From contig JAUQPW010000059.1 in assembly GCA_030550175.1 (NCBI GenBank), positions 1 to 33,944 on the forward strand: 33,944 nt of DNA. Reading direction: 5' to 3'. Shown piece after piece: positions 1 through 7,730 of the stretch. The translations under genes were made by a program, and so were the position numbers. The notes under the pieces were generated by a model. The model did no database searches and was not told the origin of the DNA. It saw only the letters and a program-made list of their open reading frames with translations. Origin of the DNA: a bacterium. GTDB taxonomy: Bacteria > Moduliflexota > Moduliflexia > Moduliflexales > JAUQPW01. Numbering within the stretch: the first letter of the stretch is position 1; each line of letters starts with the position of its first letter.

Positions 1-519
1 TAAATGAGTTTTTCATTAAAAACAAGCAGTTTTTACACAATTCAGGTAACAGGGTACTGATAAAAGAAACTTCGTAGAAATATACTCCATCCCCACCCGG
101 GCGACGTAGGAAGTATGTAGCAGAAATTTAAAAATTATCACCTTCCCTGAGGTATGCGAAAAATGCATGGTTTATAAGACTTTTTCTTTTCCCCCTGCTT
201 TTTAGTGCCAGAATAGCACGATCTTATCCTGGTCTCCAACCTACCATGCAGATTCAGCATAGTTTTTATCCTCCTTATCTTTATTCGCATCCTTTTTCCT
301 TCCCTATAAAATTTTTAAAAGATCTTTAACCCTTTTAACTTTCAAGGCTTATACAGGGAGAATGTTTTTATTTAATCTCAAATTTTAATCTGGCATAAAG
401 GTTGCGCTTAAGCATAGCAGGGAGGCAAAATTTGGATTTTCCAGATCCATGGCAGGATAAGCCAGGATTTTATTGCTACACCTGAAGAGCTTTTAAACCC
501 TTGTTCAACCGGCGATCTT
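1..519. other. Gene-free leader upstream of the small-protein cassette
   Basis: No open reading frame of convincing length or composition is visible on either strand. The stretch is AT-rich, with many T- and A-runs between 280 and 390. The only element I can name is the possible -24/-12 promoter at 391-406. I see no tRNA, riboswitch core or clear terminator here. Confidence 0.6.
391..406 (+). promoter_or_regulatory. Possible sigma-54 (-24/-12) promoter
   Basis: The sequence TGGCATAAAGGTTGCG fits the sigma-54 pattern TGGCAC-N5-TTGC. It has an invariant-type GG at 392-393 and GC at 404-405, separated by the required 10 bases. It lies about 114 bases before the first cassette gene. In E. coli the hyc and hyf hydrogenase operons are sigma-54 dependent, so such a site in front of a cassette leading into a Hyf-type operon is plausible. 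No enhancer-binding activator gene is present in the window. A match of this size can occur by chance. Confidence 0.45.
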
Positions 520-957
520 ATGAAGTTCGATTTCAATTATGACGAAACGGAGAATATTTTAACCGTTTCCTTTGAGGGATTCGTTTTCCGAACCGTGGAA
601 GATGTTAAAGAATTCATAGAAGCAAAGGAAAAGATCTGCGAATCCCTGGGAAAAAAATGTTACTTCCTGATTGACTACAGAAAAGCTTGTTTTGGTCCTG
701 AAATCGATTATAAAACCCTTAACTTTCTGGGAAGAGAAATTAAAAGGATGATGGACCAATATGCTTTAGGAGTTGTGCGATTTGGAGGAGCGCTCTTAGA
801 TTACCTCATCATCGAGAAGGAGGGGTTGCTTCATCACTTTGATTCCAACTTTTATAAAACTCGAGAAGGGGCTCTCAATGCTTTAAAGAGAATGAAAAAA
901 GAGAATGAAAAAAGTAATTTGGATCTTTATAAAGGAAATAGGACCGATGAAGAGTAA
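520..957 (+). CDS. STAS/SpoIIAA-like small protein, paralogue A
   Basis: This is a 145-residue soluble protein with no signal peptide or membrane segment. It alternates predicted strands and helices: an N-terminal strand pair (FDFNYDETENILTVSF), a helix (residues 25-42), a central hydrophobic strand (CYFLIDY, about 46-52), a second helix and a charged C-terminal helix rich in Lys and Glu. This resembles the SpoIIAA/STAS fold, but the family assignment is by eye. It is clearly homologous to the protein at 1790-2200, with shared positions around F-x-F-x-Y, SF, the C-Y-x-L-x-D core and the L-K/R-R-x-x-D-x-Y-A segment. It is the first gene of a four-gene cassette. Its Shine-Dalgarno sequence is weak. 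The biochemical function is unknown; a regulatory or scaffold role is inference only. Confidence 0.7.
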   Translation: MKFDFNYDETENILTVSFEGFVFRTVEDVKEFIEAKEKICESLGKKCYFLIDYRKACFGPEIDYKTLNFLGREIKRMMDQYALGVVRFGGALLDYLIIEKEGLLHHFDSNFYKTREGALNALKRMKKENEKSNLDLYKGNRTDEE

Positions 958-1022
958 TTTCTATGACCCGACGAATTAAAACAACTCCCATTAACAGAAA
1001 ATCCTGAAGGAGGTAAATAAAA

Positions 1023-1313
1023 ATGGTTTTGGAAAGCCGGGTTAAATCGGTCATAGCCGAATACCTGGGTCTTGATGCCGATGAAATATACCCGGATGCA
1101 TCTTTTGAGAGCCTGGGGGCAGACTATTTAGACGTCGTAGGTCTTTTTATCAGTTTGGAAGAAGAGTTTGGCATCGAAATCCCTGAACGAGATGCGAATC
1201 GAATGAAAACGGTGAGGGATATAACCTGGTATATCCGATGTGTCCTCGAAAATGAAGCCCATAAAAGCAGGATAAATAAAAAAAGAAAAGAGGGAAACTT
1301 TCATGATTTATAA
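1023..1313 (+). CDS. Acyl-carrier-protein-like protein lacking the phosphopantetheine serine
   Basis: The 96-residue product aligns over its length with acyl carrier protein. It has an acidic helix I and loop, then LGADYLDVVGLFISLEEEF at residues 31-49, against the canonical LGADSLDTVELVMALEEEF, followed by a helix III segment (MKTVRDITWYI). The serine that receives 4'-phosphopantetheine is Tyr35 (codon TAT at 1125-1127; serine TCT is one base away), so the protein cannot be loaded in the usual way. A basic tail (NKKRKEG) follows. The start is well supported by AAGGAGGT at 1007-1014. The reading frame overlaps the next gene by 11 bases, indicating translational coupling. It is a carrier-fold protein, probably structural or regulatory rather than acyl-carrying; that role is inferred. 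Confidence 0.85.
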   Translation: MVLESRVKSVIAEYLGLDADEIYPDASFESLGADYLDVVGLFISLEEEFGIEIPERDANRMKTVRDITWYIRCVLENEAHKSRINKKRKEGNFHDL

Positions 1314-1776
1314 AACCCAATTTGTGGAAACTTATTGCCCGAAATGTCGGTTTATGTCTGAACACTTTATCCCCATGTCTTTTAACCGGCAGGCTTCGGA
1401 TCAAAAAGTTCAATGTACCCTCTGTAAGACAGAGCACAAATTTTATCACGATCTGTTGGAGGCTTCAAACGAAGTCAATTCCAAGAAAAGGAGAAAAAAA
1501 TCCACAGGAACCCATTCCCATGACCCTACTCAGAATAATTCCCAGGTTAAAGAAGCCTGGAACGAGACTCTAGCCGGAGAGTTTAACCACAAAGATTGCG
1601 CAACAATCTATAACCCTCAAGTTACCTTCGAACCGGGAGATCTGATTTTTCATACGACCTTCGGCCTGGGTATTGTCATCAAGGTAGAAGAATTTCATCG
1701 AATTAAAGTTTTATTTGAGCACGGCGTTAAAACCCTTGCTCAAAGATTGAATTCTGAAAGGATCAAAAAACTTTAG
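1303..1776 (+). CDS. Zinc-ribbon protein with C-terminal Tudor/UvrD-tail-like domain
   Basis: This is a 157-residue soluble protein in two parts. The N-terminus carries two CxxC knuckles (Cys12/Cys15 and Cys38/Cys41), a treble-clef or zinc-ribbon arrangement. A basic, low-complexity linker follows (KKRRKKS near residue 61, then Ser/Thr/Asn/His-rich). The last 50 or so residues (FEPGDLIFHTTFGLGIVIKV, then IKVLFEHGVKTL) match the small beta-barrel pattern GDxVxHxxFGxGxV...VxFxxGxKxL. That pattern occurs at the C-terminus of UvrD/PcrA helicases and in CarD/TRCF-type RNA-polymerase-interacting domains. In those families the fold contacts RNA polymerase or nucleic acid; applying this here is inference. 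The start overlaps the ACP-like gene and has AGAGGG upstream. Confidence 0.75.
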   Translation: MIYKTQFVETYCPKCRFMSEHFIPMSFNRQASDQKVQCTLCKTEHKFYHDLLEASNEVNSKKRRKKSTGTHSHDPTQNNSQVKEAWNETLAGEFNHKDCATIYNPQVTFEPGDLIFHTTFGLGIVIKVEEFHRIKVLFEHGVKTLAQRLNSERIKKL

Positions 1777-1789
1777 AGAGATAAAGGTT

Positions 1790-2200
1790 ATGACCGGTGA
1801 AAACTTAGGGGATCCTTCCTCACTGCCCTTTCACTTTGACTATAATCAGGCAGAGAATATGTTGATTATTTCCTTTCGTCGCTGTTTATTGGGAACCCAT
1901 CAAGACATAGAGTCTTTTATAAGCAAGATGAAAGTATTCTGCCGATCTCTCAACGCCAAATGCTATATATTAGTTGATCTTCAAGATCTCTACGTAAAGC
2001 CTGAAGTAGGAACGTTTTTCTGGAGCGAACTTAAGCGGTTAGTCGACCCCTATGCCATTAACATATTGGGATATGCGGGTCCGGTTTTTGATGGGACCGT
2101 GGGGACCCGGTTAGGTACACGATACTATTTATTTCCTATTTTCTATGGGCGTAAGGAAAGGGCGATAGCGTTATTAAAAGAAACCTCTGAAAACGAATAA
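1790..2200 (+). CDS. STAS/SpoIIAA-like small protein, paralogue B
   Basis: This 136-residue soluble protein is homologous to the cassette's first gene. The N-terminal strand pair (FHFDYNQAENMLIISF), the helix, the core strand CYILVDL and the LKRLVDPYAINILGYAGP segment line up in order with those of paralogue A. It lacks the Lys/Glu-rich tail of paralogue A and has a more aromatic C-terminal half (YYLFPIFYG). It starts 13 bases after the zinc/Tudor gene with AAAGG just upstream, so it is very likely cotranscribed. The two copies have diverged strongly, which suggests an old duplication with separate roles, perhaps a heteromeric pair. Function is unknown. The hydrogenase operon begins 155 bases further on. 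Confidence 0.7.
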   Translation: MTGENLGDPSSLPFHFDYNQAENMLIISFRRCLLGTHQDIESFISKMKVFCRSLNAKCYILVDLQDLYVKPEVGTFFWSELKRLVDPYAINILGYAGPVFDGTVGTRLGTRYYLFPIFYGRKERAIALLKETSENE

Positions 2201-2355
2201 GTCCGCCGTTGACGTTACTGACAGAGTTTTATGGAAAATTCATTGTAATCAAAACCGAACTTCTGGGAAGTTATTCTTATCCATCAGTTTGGTCGTTAAA
2301 ACTTAAATTCAGAGACCAAAAGGAGGCGAGGGATTTTGGACTTTAAATAATTTTT

Positions 2356-4377
2356 ATGCAGAGTTTTCTTCTTATCTTACCGTTGTTTCTTTACCTGGCT
2401 GGGGCCATATCGAGTTTATGGTTTAGTGCCAGGCCTTCAAAGAGTGTACGATGGGCTTTTGGGTGTGCCCTGGGAGCTTCTTTCTTGAGTTTTCTTACTT
2501 CTCTATCCTTACTTATCTCCGGAACTTCCTTGAGAGTTTCTTTTCCTGGATTCCTTCCTTATACGCGTTTTGAAATCCTTGCCGATGGCTTGAGTAATTA
2601 CTTTATAGGAATAATTTCTTTACTGGCCTGTGCGACAACTTTATTTTCTTTCGCATACGTTCGGGAATATTTTGGCCGAAAATCCGTTGGGTTCCTGGGA
2701 TTTTCCTACAATATTTTTCTCCTTTCCATGATTCTGGTCACCCTGGCGAACAATGCCCTGATGTTCATTATCTTCTGGGAACTCATGACGGTGATCTCCT
2801 ATTTTTTAGTTATCTTTGAAGATACACAAGAAGAAGCCCGTCGTGCCGGTTTTATTTATCTTGTGATGACCCATGTGGGTTCTGCCTTGATCCTGGTTAC
2901 TTTTTTTATTTTCTTTCAGTTTACCAATAGCTTCGATTTTGATGATTTCCGACAAACAGGTCCAACCCTCTCCGTAATTCTTCGAAGCCTTTTATTTCTT
3001 TTAACATTCATCGGGTTTGGTACCAAAGCCGGTATTATCCCGCTCCATGTTTGGCTACCCCATGCCCATCCCTCTGCACCCAGTAACATTTCGGCCCTCA
3101 TGTCCGGAGTAATGATTAAAACGGCTATTTATGCCTTTATTCGGGTTGTGTATAGCTTTCTTGGTGCGGACCAACTCTGGTGGGGGCTGGTAGTTCTGAT
3201 GATTGGAGCCCTCTCGGCACTCCTTGGGGTTATGTACGCTTTGATGGAACACGATCTGAAGCGACTGCTGGCCTATCACAGCATAGAGAATATTGGGATC
3301 ATTTCTATGGGAATCGGTATGGCTTTAATCTTTTTATCTCTGAAGCATTACCCTTTGGCCGCATTGGCCACCATAGCCGGACTTTACCACGTAATGAACC
3401 ATGCCATGTTCAAAGGATTACTATTCCTTTGTTCTGGTTCGATACTCCAGGCTACCCATACCCGAAATATAGAAGACCTGGGGGGATTGATTAAAAAAAT
3501 GCCTTGGACGGCCTTCTACTTCTTGATTGGATCTGTCTCTATTTCAGCTCTCCCTCCTTTCAATGGTTTTGTAAGTGAATGGTTAACCTATCAATCCCTC
3601 TTATCAGGGGGGATGTTATCTTCGGTCCCCATCAAAGTGATAGCCCCTTTAGTCGGTGCCATCCTGGCTCTTACCGGAGCCCTGGCTGCAACCTGTTTTG
3701 TAAAAGCTTTCGGGATAACTTTTCTGGCCCTCCCTCGCAGTGAACACGCAAGAAAAGCCCAGGAAGCCCCTCCGGCTATGAAAATGGGAATGGGGCTTCT
3801 TGCCTTAATGTGTGGAGTTTCAGGAGTGCTTCCCACCTTCTTTATCTCCCTGTTAGATCACGTGACGGTTTCACTGTTGAATACGTCGGTTTCAGAAAAA
3901 ATGATTTATCCGGCCGGGTTAGCCCTTATTCCTGTTGAAAGCCGATTCTCCAGCTTATCCACAACGACCCTGGCCCTCCTTTTACTCGCCTTTCTCCCGG
4001 TACCCTGGATCCTTATCCGGCTTTTTAGACCATTTCGCCAGAGGATCCATGAGACCTGGAACTGCGGCATAAAGCTGAATCCCCGAATGGAGTATACGGC
4101 TACGGCTTTTTCTAACCCTATCCAGATGGTTTTCAAAAAACTTTATCAACCCCGTGAGGAAGTAAGGATTTCTTATCTGAAGAAACCTTATTTTCTCAAG
4201 TCCCTGGTTTATCAGAGCCATATTACCTCGATCTTCGAAGAACGTCTGTACCGGCCAATACAACAAGCTATCCTCCGCTTATCCCATCGGGTCAGGACTA
4301 TGCAGACAGGAAGTATTCATACGTATTTAGCCTATATTTTTATGACCTTAATTTTATTACTTATTTTTGCCAGATAA
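2356..4377 (+). CDS. hyfB: Hydrogenase-4 component B-like ion-pumping membrane subunit
   Basis: The 673-residue polytopic membrane protein belongs to the NuoL/M/N-Mrp antiporter-like family and resembles HyfB/HycC. Key family features are the membrane glutamate in FWELMTVISYF (near residue 140), the broken-helix lysine segment GFGTKAGIIPLHVWLP (near 220-235) followed by SAPSNISALMSG, and the second channel segment LKRLLAYHSIENIG (near 300). A long C-terminal extension ends in a final membrane segment. It should form one ion-translocating channel of the membrane arm. The only strong Shine-Dalgarno sequence (AGGAGG, 2321-2326) is 29 bases from this ATG, and an in-frame stop sits 12 bases before it. 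Initiation is therefore unusual, or starts at an ATT/ATA just upstream. Confidence 0.93.
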   Translation: MQSFLLILPLFLYLAGAISSLWFSARPSKSVRWAFGCALGASFLSFLTSLSLLISGTSLRVSFPGFLPYTRFEILADGLSNYFIGIISLLACATTLFSFAYVREYFGRKSVGFLGFSYNIFLLSMILVTLANNALMFIIFWELMTVISYFLVIFEDTQEEARRAGFIYLVMTHVGSALILVTFFIFFQFTNSFDFDDFRQTGPTLSVILRSLLFLLTFIGFGTKAGIIPLHVWLPHAHPSAPSNISALMSGVMIKTAIYAFIRVVYSFLGADQLWWGLVVLMIGALSALLGVMYALMEHDLKRLLAYHSIENIGIISMGIGMALIFLSLKHYPLAALATIAGLYHVMNHAMFKGLLFLCSGSILQATHTRNIEDLGGLIKKMPWTAFYFLIGSVSISALPPFNGFVSEWLTYQSLLSGGMLSSVPIKVIAPLVGAILALTGALAATCFVKAFGITFLALPRSEHARKAQEAPPAMKMGMGLLALMCGVSGVLPTFFISLLDHVTVSLLNTSVSEKMIYPAGLALIPVESRFSSLSTTTLALLLLAFLPVPWILIRLFRPFRQRIHETWNCGIKLNPRMEYTATAFSNPIQMVFKKLYQPREEVRISYLKKPYFLKSLVYQSHITSIFEERLYRPIQQAILRLSHRVRTMQTGSIHTYLAYIFMTLILLLIFAR

Positions 4378-4443
4378 CCAAAAATGGGAAACCCGAGAGA
4401 CCGATATGGTTCGTCTTGAGTCCCAGGTTTCAAGCCTTAAGTT

Positions 4444-5361
4444 ATGATCTTGACCAAAATCTTGTTGGGATTACTCCAGATAGTATTTCTTATGGCTCTA
4501 GCCCCTTTGGTGCAAGGGATTATAAAGAAAATTAAAGCACTTTTTCAATCCCGAAGGGGTCCTAGCATCTTCCAATCCTACTTCGATCTCATCAAATTTC
4601 TTAAAAAGGATCAGGTCGTTTCAGAGCAAGCCTCCTGGATTTTTCACATAACTCCTTATATATGTATGATTTCTGTCCTGACAGTCGGTGCTTTGGTCCC
4701 TGTCATTGGAGTGAGCGTACCTTTGGGTTTTGCAGGAGATGCCTTGGTGGTCGTTTATTTATTTGCTGTTATGAGATTTTTCATGGCCCTGGCCGGGCTG
4801 GATACCGGAAGTGCCTTTGGTGGAATGGCCAGCAGTCGGGAGATGATGGTGGCCTCCCTGGCTGAACCGGCTCTCCTGCTTTCTTTATTTACTCTGGCCT
4901 TAACAGCAGGATCCTTGAACCTGAGTGGGATGGTTCAAAAACTGGCAGATCTTAAGATCGCCGTGATCTCTCCTTCCTACCTGTTAGTCTTCGTGGCCTT
5001 TGTTATGGTGGTGTTGGCAGAGACCGGAAGAATTCCGGTGGATAACCCTACAACCCATCTGGAGTTGACCATGATTCATGAGGGGATGATCCTGGAGTAT
5101 TCGGGAAGGTATCTGGCCCTTATGGAGTGGAGTGCCTGGATTAAGCAATTGATTCTTTTTACCCTGCTGGCAAATCTGTTTGCTCCCTGGGAAATACATC
5201 TCCTCTGGTATCCCCCTAAAATCCTGGTGCTGGCCATCCTCGTGGCCTGTATTGAATCTTCGGTGGCTAAGTTGAGGCTCTTTCGAATACCGGACTTACT
5301 CGCCGTATCCACAGCGCTTTCTATTTTAGCCCTGATAACCCTTGTCCTGAAAGGTCTTTAA
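4444..5361 (+). CDS. hyfC: Hydrogenase-4 component C-like (NuoH-type) membrane subunit
   Basis: The 305-residue membrane protein is homologous to NuoH/HyfC/HycD, the subunit that docks the hydrogenase module to the membrane arm. Characteristic stretches are the N-terminal cytoplasmic loop RRGPSIFQSYFDLIKFLKK (about residues 37-55) and the acidic loop AETGRIPVDNPTTHLEL (about 192-208), followed by MIHEGMILEYSGRYLA. In complex I these loops line the quinone cavity; in group 4 hydrogenases they form part of the coupling interface. It lies 66 bases after hyfB and 3 bases before hyfE, consistent with one transcript. No good Shine-Dalgarno sequence precedes the ATG. Confidence 0.94.
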   Translation: MILTKILLGLLQIVFLMALAPLVQGIIKKIKALFQSRRGPSIFQSYFDLIKFLKKDQVVSEQASWIFHITPYICMISVLTVGALVPVIGVSVPLGFAGDALVVVYLFAVMRFFMALAGLDTGSAFGGMASSREMMVASLAEPALLLSLFTLALTAGSLNLSGMVQKLADLKIAVISPSYLLVFVAFVMVVLAETGRIPVDNPTTHLELTMIHEGMILEYSGRYLALMEWSAWIKQLILFTLLANLFAPWEIHLLWYPPKILVLAILVACIESSVAKLRLFRIPDLLAVSTALSILALITLVLKGL

Positions 5362-5364
5362 ACT

Positions 5365-6024
5365 ATGATTGCTGAAACTGCCGAGCAAATCCTTAATCTG
5401 CTTACAACTCCCCTCCTGATCCTCTCTTTGATGATTGTAGGGCAGAGTCGAATTGGAGCCTCCATTCGCCTCTATACCTTCCAATCCGCCAATCTTGCCC
5501 TGCTCTGTTTTGCGGTGGGGTATTTCGAACAAGAATTTTCCCTCTACTGGGTGGGATTGCTGACGTTGGTCATCAAAGTGGTCTTAATTCCCACCGTCCT
5601 ACTCTATATTGTCAATAAAATTAAGGTTGCCCGGGAGGTCGAGCAACTGATAGGCGCGCCTTCTTCCTTGATTATCTCGGCTGCACTCATCGGATTATCT
5701 TATTATACCACCCGCCCTATTTTGGAAGACCTCTATGTCGTAACCAAAGACTGTCTTCCCGTTTCCATTGCCCTGGTTCTTATAGGCTTGTTTATTATGA
5801 TCGGTCGAAAGAAGGCTGTTATGCAAATAGTCGGTTTACTCATCATGGAAAACGGGATTTTCCTGGCGGCCCTGGCTACAACGCTTGGAATGCCTCTGGC
5901 CGTTGAATTGGGTATTTTCTTTGATCTCTTGGTGGGAGCCCTCATCATGGGCATCTTGGTCTATCACATTAACCAAACCTTTGAAACCATAGATGTAGAT
6001 AAATTGACGCGACTCAAAGGATAA
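5365..6024 (+). CDS. hyfE: Hydrogenase-4 component E-like (NuoK-type) membrane subunit
   Basis: The 219-residue, almost entirely hydrophobic protein matches HyfE, the NuoK-related small membrane subunit. It has about six to seven predicted membrane helices, a short basic loop (NKIKVAREVEQL) and a NuoK-like late segment (VGLLIMENGIFLAALATTLGMP) with a membrane glutamate. The last part (VELGIFFDLLVGALIMGILV) is also typical of the family. It begins 3 bases after the hyfC stop, so it is translationally linked to it. The length is normal for HyfE. Confidence 0.9.
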   Translation: MIAETAEQILNLLTTPLLILSLMIVGQSRIGASIRLYTFQSANLALLCFAVGYFEQEFSLYWVGLLTLVIKVVLIPTVLLYIVNKIKVAREVEQLIGAPSSLIISAALIGLSYYTTRPILEDLYVVTKDCLPVSIALVLIGLFIMIGRKKAVMQIVGLLIMENGIFLAALATTLGMPLAVELGIFFDLLVGALIMGILVYHINQTFETIDVDKLTRLKG

Positions 6025-6034
6025 AAATACGAAG

Positions 6035-6078
6035 GGAAGAAGAGGGAAATGGGAGACCGCCCATTCTCTTCATCTTCC
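6035..6078 (+). repeat. Intercistronic palindrome between hyfE and hyfF
   Basis: An imperfect hairpin has arms GGAAGA (6035-6040) and TCTTCC (6073-6078), with further pairing of GAG with CTC and of ATGGG with CCCAT towards a small loop. It fills most of the 71-base gap inside the operon. It belongs with the other purine-arm/pyrimidine-arm palindromes of this window. The hyfF ATG follows 17 bases later without a recognisable Shine-Dalgarno sequence. Confidence 0.6.
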
Positions 6079-6095
6079 ATCCTGGATTCGATTCG

Positions 6096-7637
6096 ATGTT
6101 ACTGACTTTTCTTTTATTCACTCCCCTTATAACCGGGATCCTCTGTGGCCTCCTTTCCCAGAAAAAAGCCCTGGATGGGTTGAACATAATGGGCGCAGGA
6201 GTAGTTTTAAGTCTAGGCCTGGGCGTGTTCCAGAAAGTGCTTGTACAAGGTGTGATAACAGAAAGTGAAACCAGTAGGGTTTCTTTTCTGGCCCTGCGAG
6301 CAGATGCCCTGAGTGCAATACTTATCTTAATTATTTCTATCCTTGGGTTTTTGACGGCTGTTTACTCCGTAGGCTATATGGGCCGGGAAATAGAAGAAAA
6401 TCTTATGGATCTCGGCAAACTGCGCCGATATTACCTGCTCTTTCATCTATTTATCTTTACTATGCTTCTTGTGTGTATGACAGATAATCTGGGCATCTTG
6501 TGGATTGCTATAGAGGCTACCACCCTGGCTTCGGCTTTTCTTGTGGCTTTTTATGGGCATGAACACGCCCTGGAGGCAGCCTGGAAGTATATCATTCTTT
6601 GTACTGTGGGAATTGCCTTTGCTCTTTTTGGAACCATTTTTGTCTACCTGGCTTCGATTAACCTGTCGGATACCGCCGAACCGATGAAATATGCGCTAAA
6701 CTGGTCCTATCTAACCCGTGTGGCTTCTCAGTTGGATCCTAAATTTATGAAACTGGCATTTCTTTTTATCCTGGTGGGTTACGGTACCAAAGCAGGTCTG
6801 GCGCCCATGCACACCTGGCTTCCTGATGCCCATAGTCAGGCTCCAACTCCCATTAGTGCCCTCCTTTCCGGAGTTTTACTCAATTGTGCCCTCTACGGAC
6901 TGATCCGGTTCCATATTCTGATCAGCCAAAGTGTTGGGCCGGACTTTTCCGGTCGTCTTCTACTCCTGTTCGGGATATTTTCCCTGGCCATTGCAACGCC
7001 GTTTATCCTTGTTCAAAATAACTATAAACGCCTTCTGGCTTACTCGAGTATTGAGCATATGGGGATTATCACCACTGGATTGGGCTTTACCGGCGCTCTG
7101 GGAATTTATGGAGCTATTTTACATCTCTTTAATCACGCCATGACCAAAGCCTTGATGTTCTTAACCCTGGGTAATGTTCGACTTAAGTACAAGACCACTA
7201 AAATTGACAAACTCAGAGGCGGTCTACTCCACGTTATGCCCGTGACTGGCTCACTTCTGCTTATCGGGGCCCTGGGACTTGCCGGAGTTCCTCCTTTCAG
7301 CATCTTTCTAAGCGAATTTACCATCCTGAGTGCCGGATTTAGCTATATAGAAGGACCCGGTCGTATATCTCTCATTTTCTCTCTTTTACTTTTATCTTTT
7401 ATCACCTGCATCTTCGCAGGACTTATATATCACGTCGCCAAGATGGCCTTTGGAACCCCTTTAGAAAAAGTTGTCAGAGGAGAAGGAAGCCTTTGGACTT
7501 TGGTTCCTCTGGGAGTTCTTGTGTTGTTTATAGGCTTCATGGGTTTTCATATTCCCGAAGATCTCCATACGATGATTCTCAAAACTGTAGAAATCCTGGG
7601 AGGACACGATACGATGGTCCTGTTTCAACGGAAATAG
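6096..7637 (+). CDS. hyfF: Hydrogenase-4 component F-like ion-pumping membrane subunit
   Basis: The 513-residue polytopic protein is a second antiporter-like subunit of the NuoN/M family, matching HyfF in length and position. Landmarks are the membrane glutamate in IAIEATTLASAFLVAFY (near residue 137), GYGTKAGLAPMHTWLPDAH (about 228-246) with the channel lysine, APTPISALLSGVLLNCALY, and YKRLLAYSSIEHMGIITTG further on. With HyfB it gives the complex two candidate ion channels. Its start, directly after a palindromic repeat, has no obvious ribosome-binding site. HyfD, the third such subunit in E. coli Hyf, is not present here. Confidence 0.93.
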   Translation: MLLTFLLFTPLITGILCGLLSQKKALDGLNIMGAGVVLSLGLGVFQKVLVQGVITESETSRVSFLALRADALSAILILIISILGFLTAVYSVGYMGREIEENLMDLGKLRRYYLLFHLFIFTMLLVCMTDNLGILWIAIEATTLASAFLVAFYGHEHALEAAWKYIILCTVGIAFALFGTIFVYLASINLSDTAEPMKYALNWSYLTRVASQLDPKFMKLAFLFILVGYGTKAGLAPMHTWLPDAHSQAPTPISALLSGVLLNCALYGLIRFHILISQSVGPDFSGRLLLLFGIFSLAIATPFILVQNNYKRLLAYSSIEHMGIITTGLGFTGALGIYGAILHLFNHAMTKALMFLTLGNVRLKYKTTKIDKLRGGLLHVMPVTGSLLLIGALGLAGVPPFSIFLSEFTILSAGFSYIEGPGRISLIFSLLLLSFITCIFAGLIYHVAKMAFGTPLEKVVRGEGSLWTLVPLGVLVLFIGFMGFHIPEDLHTMILKTVEILGGHDTMVLFQRK

Positions 7638-7643
7638 ATGCTC

Positions 7644-7725
7644 AGTAGGAAACGTAAAGGGTGAAGCCCATCTTTTCCTTCCCCTTTTTTAGGTTTTATC
7701 CTGCTTTACCCTTTGCGTTTTACTT
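7644..7725 (+). repeat. Intercistronic palindrome between hyfF and hyfG
   Basis: The left arm at 7644-7666 (AGTAGGAAACGTAAAGGGTG and 3 more bases) pairs imperfectly with the right arm at 7704-7725 (CTTTACCC then GCGTTTTACTT), giving about 20 paired positions around a pyrimidine-rich loop. It occupies almost the whole gap, and the hyfG ATG lies 6 bases after it with no Shine-Dalgarno sequence. Confidence 0.65.
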
Positions 7726-7730
7726 CTTAA

